A DNA stretch of 5,836 bases. It comes from Chloroflexota bacterium. GTDB lineage: Bacteria; Chloroflexota; UBA5177; JANWHV01. Where the stretch lies: positions 1 to 5,836 of the forward strand of contig JAICHN010000331.1 of assembly GCA_025924845.1 (NCBI GenBank), in the 5' to 3' direction. A program made the position numbers and the translations under genes. The notes under the pieces were generated by a model that ran no database searches, was not told the origin of the DNA, and worked only from the letters and a program-made list of their open reading frames with translations. Position 1 is the stretch's first letter, and every line of letters starts with the position of its first letter. This document shows positions 1 to 5,836 of this stretch, one piece after another.

Positions 1-272
1 AGGGCTCGCTGATTATTGACCAGCTGAGCAATCCGCCGGTAGTGCATTATCGCGGGGCCGAGGACTTCGCCGGCTCACCCGCCGCCGGTGTCGCCTATAA
101 CCCAGAGGACTGGAAGTTCCAATCGATTGTCGACGAGGTGAAGGATTTTGTAGCGGCCATCGTCGAGCACCGTCCGCCCACCATCGATCCGCTGGACGGA
201 TACTACAGCATCAAGGTCGTGGAGAGAGCGTATGCATCGGTTGCGGCCTCAGGCAAGCTGATCCCGATGTGA
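1..272 (+). CDS. Gfo/Idh/MocA family oxidoreductase, C-terminal fragment (5' end outside window)
   Basis: This is the last 89 residues of an NAD(P)-dependent oxidoreductase, read in the frame whose first whole codon is at position 3 and ending at the TGA at 270-272. An internal GTG at 42 could be mistaken for a start, but the frame is open to the left edge and the residues before it (GSLIIDQL) match the downstream paralog. The fragment aligns over its whole length with the end of the gene at 319-1341, with about 55 of 89 residues identical by eye and one single-residue gap. It covers the end of the C-terminal alpha/beta substrate and oligomerisation domain. The Rossmann fold and catalytic residues lie outside the window, so activity cannot be judged. 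Members of this family oxidise or reduce sugars, inositols and related polyols in the cytoplasm. The gap to the next gene is 46 nt, so co-transcription is likely. The family call is firm by homology to the neighbour; the substrate is unknown. Confidence 0.88.
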   Translation, partial: GSLIIDQLSNPPVVHYRGAEDFAGSPAAGVAYNPEDWKFQSIVDEVKDFVAAIVEHRPPTIDPLDGYYSIKVVERAYASVAASGKLIPM

Positions 273-318
273 CACAGTGCCGGCGGCCCGATCATAGCGA
301 ACGAAAGGTCCTACAGCA

Positions 319-1341
319 ATGAGCATACTGGGTGTTGGCCTTATCGGCCTGGGGAACATGGGCCGCGCGCATCAGCGTGGATATCTTGAAGCGGACGACG
401 CAGTGCGGATCGTCGCTGTCTGTGATGTGCGCCAAGGGCTGGTGGACGAGCAAGCCGCGGCCTTGCACTGCGCGGGATATGGTGAGTACCAGGCGCTGCT
501 TGATGATCCGGCGGTGGATGCCGTGGACATCACCCTGCCGCACAACCTCCATCACCGGGTAGCCAAAGCTGCCCTACTGCGAGGCAAGCATGTGCTTATC
601 GAGAAACCGATGGCAGGCAGCGCCGCCGAATGTCGGGACCTGATTGAGACGGCGCGGTCCAATGGACTGACTTTCACCGTGGCCGAGAATACGCGATTCG
701 TCACCGCCTATATTGAGGCCGAAAAGATGCTTCGTGCCGGCACGCTGGGGGAACCGCGCCTGATCCGCACCCTGATCTACGGCTCGGCCATCGCTGACCT
801 CCAGTCCGGCGCCTGGATCTCGCGCCAGGCCGACTCCCTGGGGGGCGTGATCATCGACAACGCGCCCCATCACTTCTATCTGCTCAAATGGCTCTTTGGC
901 GAGATCGCGGCGGTGCAGGCGTTTCAGTATCGCTTCGTGCGGACCAGCGAGACCGAGGACCACGCGATCGTCAGCGGCACCCTGCGAAACGGTGCCCTAT
1001 TCACCACGGAGTACACGGCGATCGCCGAAATCCCCTGGGGCGAGCGTTGCGAGATTTACGGCAGCAAGGGGTCGCTCATTATCGACCAGTTAGGCAATCC
1101 GCCTGCAGTCCACTATCGTGGGGCTCAGGATTTCGAGGGTACCCCGTTGTCGGAAGTGCCCCATGACCCGCGCGGCTGGAAACGCTATTCGATTGCCGAG
1201 ACCGTGAAGGATTTCATCTATGCCATCCGCGACCGGCGTCCGCCGGCGATCGATCCGGTTGACGGAGGGGAGTACACTCTGGAGATCGTGGAGAAGGCAT
1301 ATGAATCCGTTGCCGCGTCGGGCAAGCTGATCGCCGTTTGA
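319..1341 (+). CDS. Gfo/Idh/MocA family NAD(P)-dependent oxidoreductase
   Basis: This complete 340-residue protein has the usual family length. The N-terminal Rossmann domain shows the dinucleotide-binding motif GLGNMG at residues 10-15 and an acidic residue, D36, at the end of the second strand (VAVCD), which generally favours NAD over NADP. The family signature EKP lies at 95-97, with K96 as the expected catalytic lysine. In the C-terminal domain, GGVIIDNAPHH at 175-185 supplies D180 and H184, matching the catalytic Asp/His pair of inositol dehydrogenase-type enzymes. The usual Asp three residues after that His is Tyr187 here. No signal peptide is seen, so the protein is cytoplasmic. The ATG at 319 is preceded by AAAGG at 304-307, a spacing of 11 nt. 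The gene follows a paralog in tandem, which suggests a catabolic operon for a sugar, cyclitol or sugar acid. The family call is secure. The substrate cannot be inferred, and the preceding paralog may catalyse a related step or act on a related substrate. Confidence 0.93.
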   Translation: MSILGVGLIGLGNMGRAHQRGYLEADDAVRIVAVCDVRQGLVDEQAAALHCAGYGEYQALLDDPAVDAVDITLPHNLHHRVAKAALLRGKHVLIEKPMAGSAAECRDLIETARSNGLTFTVAENTRFVTAYIEAEKMLRAGTLGEPRLIRTLIYGSAIADLQSGAWISRQADSLGGVIIDNAPHHFYLLKWLFGEIAAVQAFQYRFVRTSETEDHAIVSGTLRNGALFTTEYTAIAEIPWGERCEIYGSKGSLIIDQLGNPPAVHYRGAQDFEGTPLSEVPHDPRGWKRYSIAETVKDFIYAIRDRRPPAIDPVDGGEYTLEIVEKAYESVAASGKLIAV

Positions 1342-1489
1342 GCTTGGAGGGCGAGATGTCCAGTCTGCCAAGGGTCGCGGCGTAGCGCGGGATCCCGATT
1401 CTCAGCCAACCGCGCAGGCATCCATGGTTACCCGTCCTGCTACGATAGCGGTAGAGTTCAACCGTGTAGCTTGAGGAGTATCTGGGTCG
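1342..1489 (+). other. Intergenic region with promoter candidate and mini-ORF
   Basis: These 148 bp separate the oxidoreductase pair from the peptidase operon. They contain a GGAGG followed by a nine-codon ORF (1356-1385), a 10-bp palindrome CGGGATCCCG at 1388-1397, an extended -10 candidate at 1438-1446 and the GAGGAG ribosome binding site of the next gene at 1473-1478. I see no hairpin followed by a T-run, so there is no clear intrinsic terminator for the upstream genes. Confidence 0.6.
1438..1446 (+). promoter_or_regulatory. Extended -10 promoter candidate for the M20/DinB/OsmC operon
   Basis: TG-C-TACGAT matches the extended -10 consensus TGnTATAAT, with four of six hexamer bases conserved and the key TG dinucleotide present. 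No convincing -35 box lies 16-18 bp upstream (around 1418-1424), which is tolerated by extended -10 promoters. Transcription would begin near 1452-1454 and give a leader of about 37 nt that includes the GAGGAG ribosome binding site. It is the best promoter candidate I found in the window, and it sits where the operon layout predicts one. This is a motif reading only. Confidence 0.45.
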
Positions 1490-2650
1490 ATGCCGATCAG
1501 CGATCTCTCCGCGTACCTGACCAGCCGCCTGGATGCCTATCTGACCGATCTGCGCCTGCTCAGCGGTATCGACTGCGGCACGCACAATAAGCAGGGAGTG
1601 GACCGTGTAGGGGCCTGGGTTATGGCCCGTTGCGCCGCCAATGGCTGGGTCACGCGCGTTCATCCCCGGCCCAGGGGCGGCGACATTGTCGAGGCGACGG
1701 TCCAGGGCACGGGCACGCGCCGGGTGCTCCTCCTGGCTCATATGGATACGGTGTATCCGGATGGGGTGGCCGCCGAGCGCCCCGTGCGCATTGAGGGCGA
1801 CACGCTGCTCGGCCCCGGCACGGCGGATATGAAGGCGGGCCTGCTGGCGGGCATCTATGCGCTGGAGGCACTGCAAGCGATTGGCGCGACGCCTTTCGGC
1901 GAGGTTGTTTACCTGTGTACGGCCGACGAGGAGATCGGTTCGCCGGAGAGTCGGGATCTGATCCAGGAAACGGCCCGCCGTTGCGATGCGGCCCTCGTAC
2001 TGGAGGCGGCTCGGGCGAACGGGGCTATAGTAGGGGCGCGCAAGGGCGTGTGGGACTACGAGTTGCGAGTGCATGGCCGCTCGGCTCACGCCGGAGTAGA
2101 GCCTGAGAAAGGCCGAAACGCCCTCCTGGAACTGGCCCACAAGATCGTAGCCCTCCAGGCGCTGAACGGCGCGGTGCCCGGCGTCACCGTGAACGTGGGC
2201 GTGGCGAGCGGCGGCACTGCCGCCAACGTAGTGCCGGAGTCGGCGACGGCACGTGTCGAGACCCGGGCCTTCGAGCCGGAAGGCTTGCGGACGGTCGACG
2301 AGCGGATCCGCGCCATCATGGCCGTGCCCACCGTCGCCGATACCAGCATTGAGTTGAGCACGAGGGAATGCTTTCCTCCCATGCCGAGGACGGCAGCCGG
2401 GGAGCGGCTGGCCGCCATGGCATCGTCTATCGCGGGTGAATTGGGTTTCCCCCTGGAGGCGGTAGCGACCGGCGGCGCCTCCGACGCGAGCCTGGTAGCG
2501 GGCGCGGGCGTCCCCGTGCTGGATGGACTCGGCCCCATCGGCGGCGACGACCACAGCCCGCGTGAGTGGCTTTCCGTGTCCTCGATCGTGCCTCGCGTGG
2601 CCTTGCTGGCCGGGCTGATTGCCCGCATTGGCGAGGAGGGGGTGAACTGA
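1490..2650 (+). CDS. M20 family metallopeptidase (CPG2/ArgE/DapE/ACY1-like)
   Basis: This 386-residue dinuclear zinc hydrolase has the normal family length. In order it shows HMDTV with metal ligand H84 and D86, GPGTADMKAG at 108-117 with bridging ligand D113, ADEE at 145-148 with catalytic base E147 and ligand E148, E172 as third-shell ligand, and H355 in GGDDHSPREW near the end. These reproduce the full ligand set of carboxypeptidase G2. The lid/dimerisation domain covers about residues 182-295 and carries H200 in SAHAGVEPEKGRNA, the His that completes the partner active site. M20 enzymes hydrolyse amide bonds of C-terminal glutamate, N-acyl amino acids or small peptides. The HMDTVYPDG and GPGTADMK context is closest to glutamate carboxypeptidase-like members, but the substrate is open. 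There is no signal peptide, unlike secreted CPG2, so it is probably cytoplasmic. The ATG at 1490 is preceded by GAGGAG at 1473-1478 (11-nt spacer). The stop lies 2 nt before the next gene, so the two are very likely translated from one message. Confidence 0.94.
   Translation: MPISDLSAYLTSRLDAYLTDLRLLSGIDCGTHNKQGVDRVGAWVMARCAANGWVTRVHPRPRGGDIVEATVQGTGTRRVLLLAHMDTVYPDGVAAERPVRIEGDTLLGPGTADMKAGLLAGIYALEALQAIGATPFGEVVYLCTADEEIGSPESRDLIQETARRCDAALVLEAARANGAIVGARKGVWDYELRVHGRSAHAGVEPEKGRNALLELAHKIVALQALNGAVPGVTVNVGVASGGTAANVVPESATARVETRAFEPEGLRTVDERIRAIMAVPTVADTSIELSTRECFPPMPRTAAGERLAAMASSIAGELGFPLEAVATGGASDASLVAGAGVPVLDGLGPIGGDDHSPREWLSVSSIVPRVALLAGLIARIGEEGVN
2633..2644 (+). promoter_or_regulatory. 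Ribosome binding site fixing the DinB-like start
   Basis: A purine-rich stretch, GAGGAGGGGGTG, lies in the last codons of the peptidase gene. Its GGGGGTGA end (2637-2644) is 8 nt from the ATG at 2653. It supports that start over an in-frame GTG at 2566 buried in the peptidase gene, and it points to translational coupling. Confidence 0.6.
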
Positions 2651-2652
2651 CC

Positions 2653-3495
2653 ATGCAGCCATTGCCGCCGGTGATGGTAGTCGATCTCTTCCCGCACGAG
2701 CGGGAGTGTTTGCTGGCCGTGCTCGGCTCACTATCCGACGAGCAGTGGGCGGCGCCGACTGCCTGCTTCGGCTGGTCCGTACATGATGTGGCGCTCCACA
2801 TCCTGGGCGGCGATCTCGGGAACCTCTCGGGTGGGCGCGACGGTTACACGGATCGGCAGGCAACGCAGGGAGTCAACTTCGCGCGGTGGGAGGAGTTGCT
2901 TGCCTTTATCAACCGTCGAAACGATGATTGGGTACGGGCAACCCGGCGCCTCAGTCCCCGCGTCGTGCGAGAGTTGCTCGAGGCAACCGGGCCGCCGCTT
3001 TTCCGCTACTTCGCGTCACTCGATCCCCATGCCCTCGGTATACCGGTCAACTGGGCCGGCCCAGATCCGGCGCCCACCTGGCTGCACGTGGCGCGGGAAT
3101 ACACCGAACGCTGGATGCATCAGCAGCATATCCGTGACGCGGTCGGGCAGCCCGGCCTCAAGGAACGTCAATGGTTCGCGCCCGTCCTCGATACCTTCGT
3201 GCGGGCGCTACCGCACACCCTGCGCACCGTGGCATCGCCGGCGGGAACCACGGTACGCCTGGTCATTACCGGCGAAGCCGGCGGAACGTGGCAGGTCATT
3301 CGTCAGGCCGATGCATGGATGCTCACCGCCGATACCATTCCCTTACCCGACGCGACCCTGACCCTCGATCAGGAGACGGCGTGGCGGCTATTCACCAAAG
3401 GACTGAGCAAAGAGGCGGCCCTCCCTCGGGTGACGTTCGAGGGCGATACAACCCTTGCCGCCAGGGTGCTCGATATGGTATCCATTCTCGCCTAA
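2653..3495 (+). CDS. DinB/mycothiol-dependent maleylpyruvate isomerase-like protein (TIGR03083-type)
   Basis: This 280-residue protein starts at the ATG at 2653, two bases after the peptidase stop. The frame is open further back to a GTG at 2566, but that lies inside the peptidase gene and adds 29 residues with no family likeness. Residues 12-165 look like the four-helix DinB/MDMPI N-terminal fold: an opening helix ending in LSDEQW, the WSVHDVALHI segment at 41-50, and EYTERWMHQQHIRDA at 149-163. H49, E152 and H156 fit the His/Glu/His metal triad of mycothiol-dependent maleylpyruvate isomerase. Residues about 190-280 resemble the SCP2-like C-terminal domain seen in that family (ATLTLDQETAWRLF and a closing Gly-Asp, then a short helix). 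Family members are thiol-dependent transferases or isomerases, and many are uncharacterised. The true reaction, and whether the thiol is mycothiol, bacillithiol or other, cannot be read here. It is followed after 12 nt by an OsmC gene, a thiol-peroxide enzyme, which fits a thiol-based role. Confidence 0.78.
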   Translation: MQPLPPVMVVDLFPHERECLLAVLGSLSDEQWAAPTACFGWSVHDVALHILGGDLGNLSGGRDGYTDRQATQGVNFARWEELLAFINRRNDDWVRATRRLSPRVVRELLEATGPPLFRYFASLDPHALGIPVNWAGPDPAPTWLHVAREYTERWMHQQHIRDAVGQPGLKERQWFAPVLDTFVRALPHTLRTVASPAGTTVRLVITGEAGGTWQVIRQADAWMLTADTIPLPDATLTLDQETAWRLFTKGLSKEAALPRVTFEGDTTLAARVLDMVSILA

Positions 3496-3507
3496 AAGGA
3501 GGAAGAG

Positions 3508-3948
3508 ATGAGTGAGGTGAGCGCGACCTGGGTACAGGGTGAACAGTTCGTCGCCTCGGGGAGCGGCGGACACAGTATCGTGATCGATACCCCCGGGGGA
3601 AAAGAGACCTGGCAGGGCTTCAAACCCACCGAGTTGCTGCTGGCCGCCCTGGCCGGCTGCACTGGGATCGATGTGATCGACATTCTGCGCAAGAAGCGGC
3701 AGCGCGTGAGCGGTTTGCGCATTACCGTCAGCGGCGACCAACGCGAAGAGCACCCGCGGGCGTTCGAGCGTATCGCCCTACATTATGAGGTGCGCGGCCA
3801 GGGAGTAGCCGAGGCGGCGGTGCGCCGCGCCATCGATCTATCCGAGGAAAAGTATTGCTCGGTAGCCGCCACCATCCGCGGCGTCGCCGTGATCACCACA
3901 TCATTCACCATCATAGAGGATCAGGGGGTCAAGAACGCGCCCGCGTAA
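3508..3948 (+). CDS. OsmC family protein (thiol-dependent peroxidase fold)
   Basis: This 146-residue protein has the normal OsmC/YhfA length. The conserved block FKPTELLLAALAGCTGIDV at 38-56 carries Glu42 and the peroxidatic cysteine C51. EEKYCSVAA at 113-121 carries the second, resolving cysteine C117. Both cysteines are therefore present, consistent with reduction of organic hydroperoxides at the expense of thiols or lipoyl proteins, although many YhfA-type OsmC proteins have no proven substrate. The N-terminal strands (SATWVQGEQFVASG) fit the beta-sheet that opens the fold. No signal peptide is visible, so it is cytoplasmic. The start is set by a near-perfect AAGGAGG at 3496-3502, five bases before the ATG at 3508, the strongest ribosome binding site in the window. 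The gap from the DinB-like stop is 12 nt, so it is the last gene of the three-gene unit. OsmC is firm as family; Ohr, OsmC and YhfA subtypes cannot be told apart with certainty, though the sequence looks most YhfA-like. Confidence 0.93.
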   Translation: MSEVSATWVQGEQFVASGSGGHSIVIDTPGGKETWQGFKPTELLLAALAGCTGIDVIDILRKKRQRVSGLRITVSGDQREEHPRAFERIALHYEVRGQGVAEAAVRRAIDLSEEKYCSVAATIRGVAVITTSFTIIEDQGVKNAPA

Positions 3949-4096
3949 CCGGCCGAGATTGTTCTCGACGGCATGCCGGGCAGCCGAGCCATGCCGCTGG
4001 GGCTGCCGACGCGACGCCCGGATGAGGTACCGAGGGACCGGGCAATGGCGGTCCATGGTCAGAGGGGCATGCGGTCCGTGGTGGAGTGCCGCGGCC
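3949..4096. other. Convergent intergenic region with GC-rich inverted repeats
   Basis: This spacer lies between the stops of the osmC-like gene and the reverse-strand ppk. It contains an inverted repeat CGGCATG/CATGCCG (3969-3975, 3990-3996), a second GGCAGCC/GGCTGCC (3979-3985, 4001-4007) and a third GGACCG/CGGTCC (4035-4040, 4049-4054). None is followed by a T-run on either strand, so none is a canonical intrinsic terminator. Any termination here would be Rho-dependent or by structure alone. No ORF in it is supported. Confidence 0.5.
3969..3996. repeat. 7-bp inverted repeat, possible hairpin
   Basis: CGGCATG at 3969-3975 is the exact reverse complement of CATGCCG at 3990-3996, leaving a 14-nt loop. 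It lies 21 bases after the osmC-like stop. There is no downstream T-run. In such GC-rich sequence a 7-bp match is easily produced by chance, so a 3'-end or transcription-termination role is only possible. Confidence 0.35.
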
Positions 4097-5836
4097 TCAC
4101 GGCAATCCCGGGCCGCTCGTGCTCGCGGCCTGAGCCAGGAAGTATGCCTGGCTGTCGAACGGCTGCTCGCCCGAGGCGGGGACAATATGCCTATATTCGC
4201 CATCCGGGAGTAGGAGACGCGCGTTGACGGTGTCTCGCAGATAGGCATCGAGCACGTCCGAACGCAGCCAGGCGCGTAGACCGGGATCATCGATTGGGAA
4301 GAGTGTCTCGACCCGACGATCCAGATTTCGCGGCATGAGGTCGGCGCTGCCCAGGTAAATCTCCTCGTTGCCGCCGTTGTGGAAGTAGTAAATGCGGCTG
4401 TGCTCGAGGAAGCGGCCCACGATGCTGATTACTCTGATATGCTCGGAGACACCCTCGATCCCGGGGCGCAGACAGCACACGCCGCGCACCAGGAGGTCGA
4501 TCTTTACCCCTGCCTGCGAGGCGCGGTAGAGCGCCTGGATAATCTCGGCATCGACCAGCGAATTCATCTTGAGGATCAATCGGCCGTCGCCTTTGATTCG
4601 GTGGTCTGTGATCTCGCGCTCGATCCGCTCCAGTAGACTGGAGCGGAGACTGATCGGGCCGACCAGGAGGCGCCGGTAGGTGGACTGCGAAGAGTAGCCG
4701 GTCAGGTAGTTGAACAGATCGGAGGCATCCGCCCCCACCTCGGGATTGCTGGTGAGCAGGCCGAGGTCCGTGTAGATGCGCGCGGTCGTGGCGTTGTAGT
4801 TGCCTGTACCCAAATGGACGTAGCGGCGGATGCCGTCCTGCTCCTTGAGCACCACGAGGGCAATCTTAGCGTGAGTCTTCAGCCCCACCATACCGTAGGC
4901 GACGTGTACTCCGGCGCGCTCCAGGGCACGTGCCCACTCGATGTTGTTCCCCTCGTCCCAGCGGGCCTTCAGTTCGACCAGCACCGCGACCTGCTTGCCT
5001 TGCCCCGCCGCTTCCATCAGCGCGTCCACTACCGGGGCATGGGTACCTACCCTATACAGGGTCTGCTTGATCGCCAGCACCTGGGGGTCGCGCGCGGCGG
5101 TTTGGATCAGGTCCACCAGAGGGGTGAACGAATCAAAGGGATGGTGCAGCAACACATCCTGCCGTTTGATTACCTCGAACACATCCTCGCCGACCGAACG
5201 GAGCACGGGCGGCACGCGGGGCGCGAAGGGCGGATCCTTGAGATCGGGGCGATCGAGGCGGAGCAACTCACTGAGGTCGGTCAGGCCAAGCGGCCCATCC
5301 TCGACATAGACGTCATCCGGGCCAATCCGTAGGTTGCCGGCCAGCAGATTGCGCAGCCTTGGGGGCATTGCCGGCCCCACGGTAAGTTGCACCACGGACC
5401 CGAACCGCCGTTCCAGTAGGCTGGCCTCCACCGAACGCGAGAGGTCCGCCGCTTCGTCTTCCTGGATTTCGATGTCCGCGTCCCGAATCACCCGAAATGC
5501 ATGTGATTCCACTACCTCCAGGCCGGGAAAGAGGGCGGAGAGATGAGCCGCCACCAACTGCTCGATCCAGACAAACGTCTGATGACGGCGGGCCGCGGCC
5601 GCTATGCCGTCCTCGACACCGGTCGGCACGGGCACCAGGCGGGGCAGCACGCTGGGGATCTTGATGCGCGCGAAACGCTCGCCCTCTTTGGGATCGGTGA
5701 CCATCACCGCCAGGTTCAGGCTGAGGTTGGAGATATGGGGAAAAGGGTGGCCGGGGTCGAAAGCCAGCGGAGTGAGGACGGGAAAAATCTCGCGGTCGAA
5801 ATAGTCTTTAAGGGCCGCCTGTTCCTGAGCACGAAG
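4097..5836 (-). CDS. ppk1: Polyphosphate kinase 1 (C-terminal 579 residues; 5' end outside window)
   Basis: PPK1 reversibly transfers the terminal phosphate of ATP onto long-chain inorganic polyphosphate through a phosphohistidine. The frame is open to the right edge: codons upstream of the internal GTG/ATG near 5707 encode FPVLTPLAFDPGHPFP and ISNLSLNLAV, classic PPK1 N-region sequence, so the GTG is not the true start. The first active-site His lies in LKTHAK (codon 4871-4873) and the second in LEHSRIYYF (codon 4400-4402). They are 157 residues apart, the spacing of H435 and H592 in E. coli PPK1. Also present are IKQTLYRV and ARWDEGNN, which carry the two ATP-phosphate arginines, YVHLGTGNYN, and SADLMPRNLDRRVE. 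By that alignment about 110 N-terminal residues are missing. The C-terminus ends with the usual LLPDGEY...PFDSQ pattern, so this end is intact, with the TGA at 4097-4099. The enzyme is probably cytoplasmic or membrane-associated. Its promoter lies outside the window. Confidence 0.97.
   Translation of the reverse strand, partial: LRAQEQAALKDYFDREIFPVLTPLAFDPGHPFPHISNLSLNLAVMVTDPKEGERFARIKIPSVLPRLVPVPTGVEDGIAAAARRHQTFVWIEQLVAAHLSALFPGLEVVESHAFRVIRDADIEIQEDEAADLSRSVEASLLERRFGSVVQLTVGPAMPPRLRNLLAGNLRIGPDDVYVEDGPLGLTDLSELLRLDRPDLKDPPFAPRVPPVLRSVGEDVFEVIKRQDVLLHHPFDSFTPLVDLIQTAARDPQVLAIKQTLYRVGTHAPVVDALMEAAGQGKQVAVLVELKARWDEGNNIEWARALERAGVHVAYGMVGLKTHAKIALVVLKEQDGIRRYVHLGTGNYNATTARIYTDLGLLTSNPEVGADASDLFNYLTGYSSQSTYRRLLVGPISLRSSLLERIEREITDHRIKGDGRLILKMNSLVDAEIIQALYRASQAGVKIDLLVRGVCCLRPGIEGVSEHIRVISIVGRFLEHSRIYYFHNGGNEEIYLGSADLMPRNLDRRVETLFPIDDPGLRAWLRSDVLDAYLRDTVNARLLLPDGEYRHIVPASGEQPFDSQAYFLAQAASTSGPGLP

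Noticed and set aside
42..44. GTG at 42 as the start of a small 76-residue gene
   Set aside because: The frame is open to the left edge and the residues before the GTG match the paralog, so it is an internal valine codon.
1388..1397. Perfect 10-bp palindrome CGGGATCCCG as an operator
   Set aside because: It is short, has no second copy nearby and no regulator gene in the window. It is recorded only as a possibility.
2566..2652. Upstream GTG start for the DinB-like gene
   Set aside because: It would extend the protein 29 residues into the peptidase coding sequence. The ATG at 2653 has a good ribosome site and begins just before the conserved first helix.
1214..2863. Long reverse-strand ORF of 549 codons opposite the M20 peptidase
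   Set aside because: It is antisense to three well-supported forward genes, is rich in Arg, Ala, Gly and Pro as expected of a GC-rich shadow frame, and has no recognisable motif.
3388..3753. Reverse-strand ORF of 121 codons across the DinB-like/osmC-like junction
   Set aside because: It overlaps both forward genes, including the OsmC conserved cysteine block, and shows no domain.
3901..4290. Reverse-strand ORF of 129 codons spanning the convergent spacer
   Set aside because: It overlaps the end of the osmC-like gene and the last codons of ppk in another frame. Its composition is that of a shadow frame, and I see no convincing ribosome binding site.
4814..5332. Forward ORF of 172 codons inside the ppk gene
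   Set aside because: It is antisense to conserved PPK1 sequence including the first active-site histidine region and has no family likeness.
5705..5707. GTG at 5705-5707 as the start of ppk
   Set aside because: Codons further upstream to the window edge encode conserved PPK1 sequence, so the true start is outside the window.

Overview
The window is a GC-rich (by eye clearly above 60 %), densely coding bacterial segment with clear Shine-Dalgarno sites. It holds five forward genes, the first cut by the left edge, followed by one reverse gene cut by the right edge. No RNA gene, mobile element, CRISPR array or origin was seen. The taxon cannot be fixed from this. The mix of a mycothiol-isomerase-like DinB protein, PPK1 and a TG-n-TACGAT extended -10 would fit a GC-rich group such as Chloroflexota or Actinobacteria, but that is only a tentative inference.

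Left block (1-1341): two tandem, same-strand Gfo/Idh/MocA-type NAD(P)-dependent sugar/polyol oxidoreductases. Only the last 89 residues of the first are present. They are about 60 % identical to the end of the complete second gene, so the pair are paralogs that probably arose by local duplication. Such pairs usually belong to carbohydrate or cyclitol catabolism; the substrate cannot be read from the sequence.

Middle block (about 1438-3948): after a 148-bp gap with a good extended -10 promoter candidate comes a tightly packed three-gene unit. It encodes an M20 metallopeptidase of the CPG2/ArgE/DapE type with all its metal ligands, a DinB/mycothiol-dependent maleylpyruvate isomerase-like protein with an SCP2-like C-terminus, and an OsmC-family protein with both redox cysteines. 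Gaps of 2 and 12 nt argue for one transcript. DinB/MDMPI-like and OsmC proteins both tend to work with low-molecular-weight thiols, so a role of the operon in thiol-dependent detoxification is a reasonable hypothesis, but unproven.

Right block (4097-5836, reverse strand): the C-terminal 579 residues of polyphosphate kinase 1, with both active-site histidines at the spacing found in the E. coli enzyme. It converges on the osmC-like gene across 148 bp that contain several short GC-rich inverted repeats but no U-tract terminator.

I found no strong evidence of a wholly new system. The items most worth a second look are the thiol-themed M20/DinB/OsmC operon and the tandem oxidoreductase duplication.
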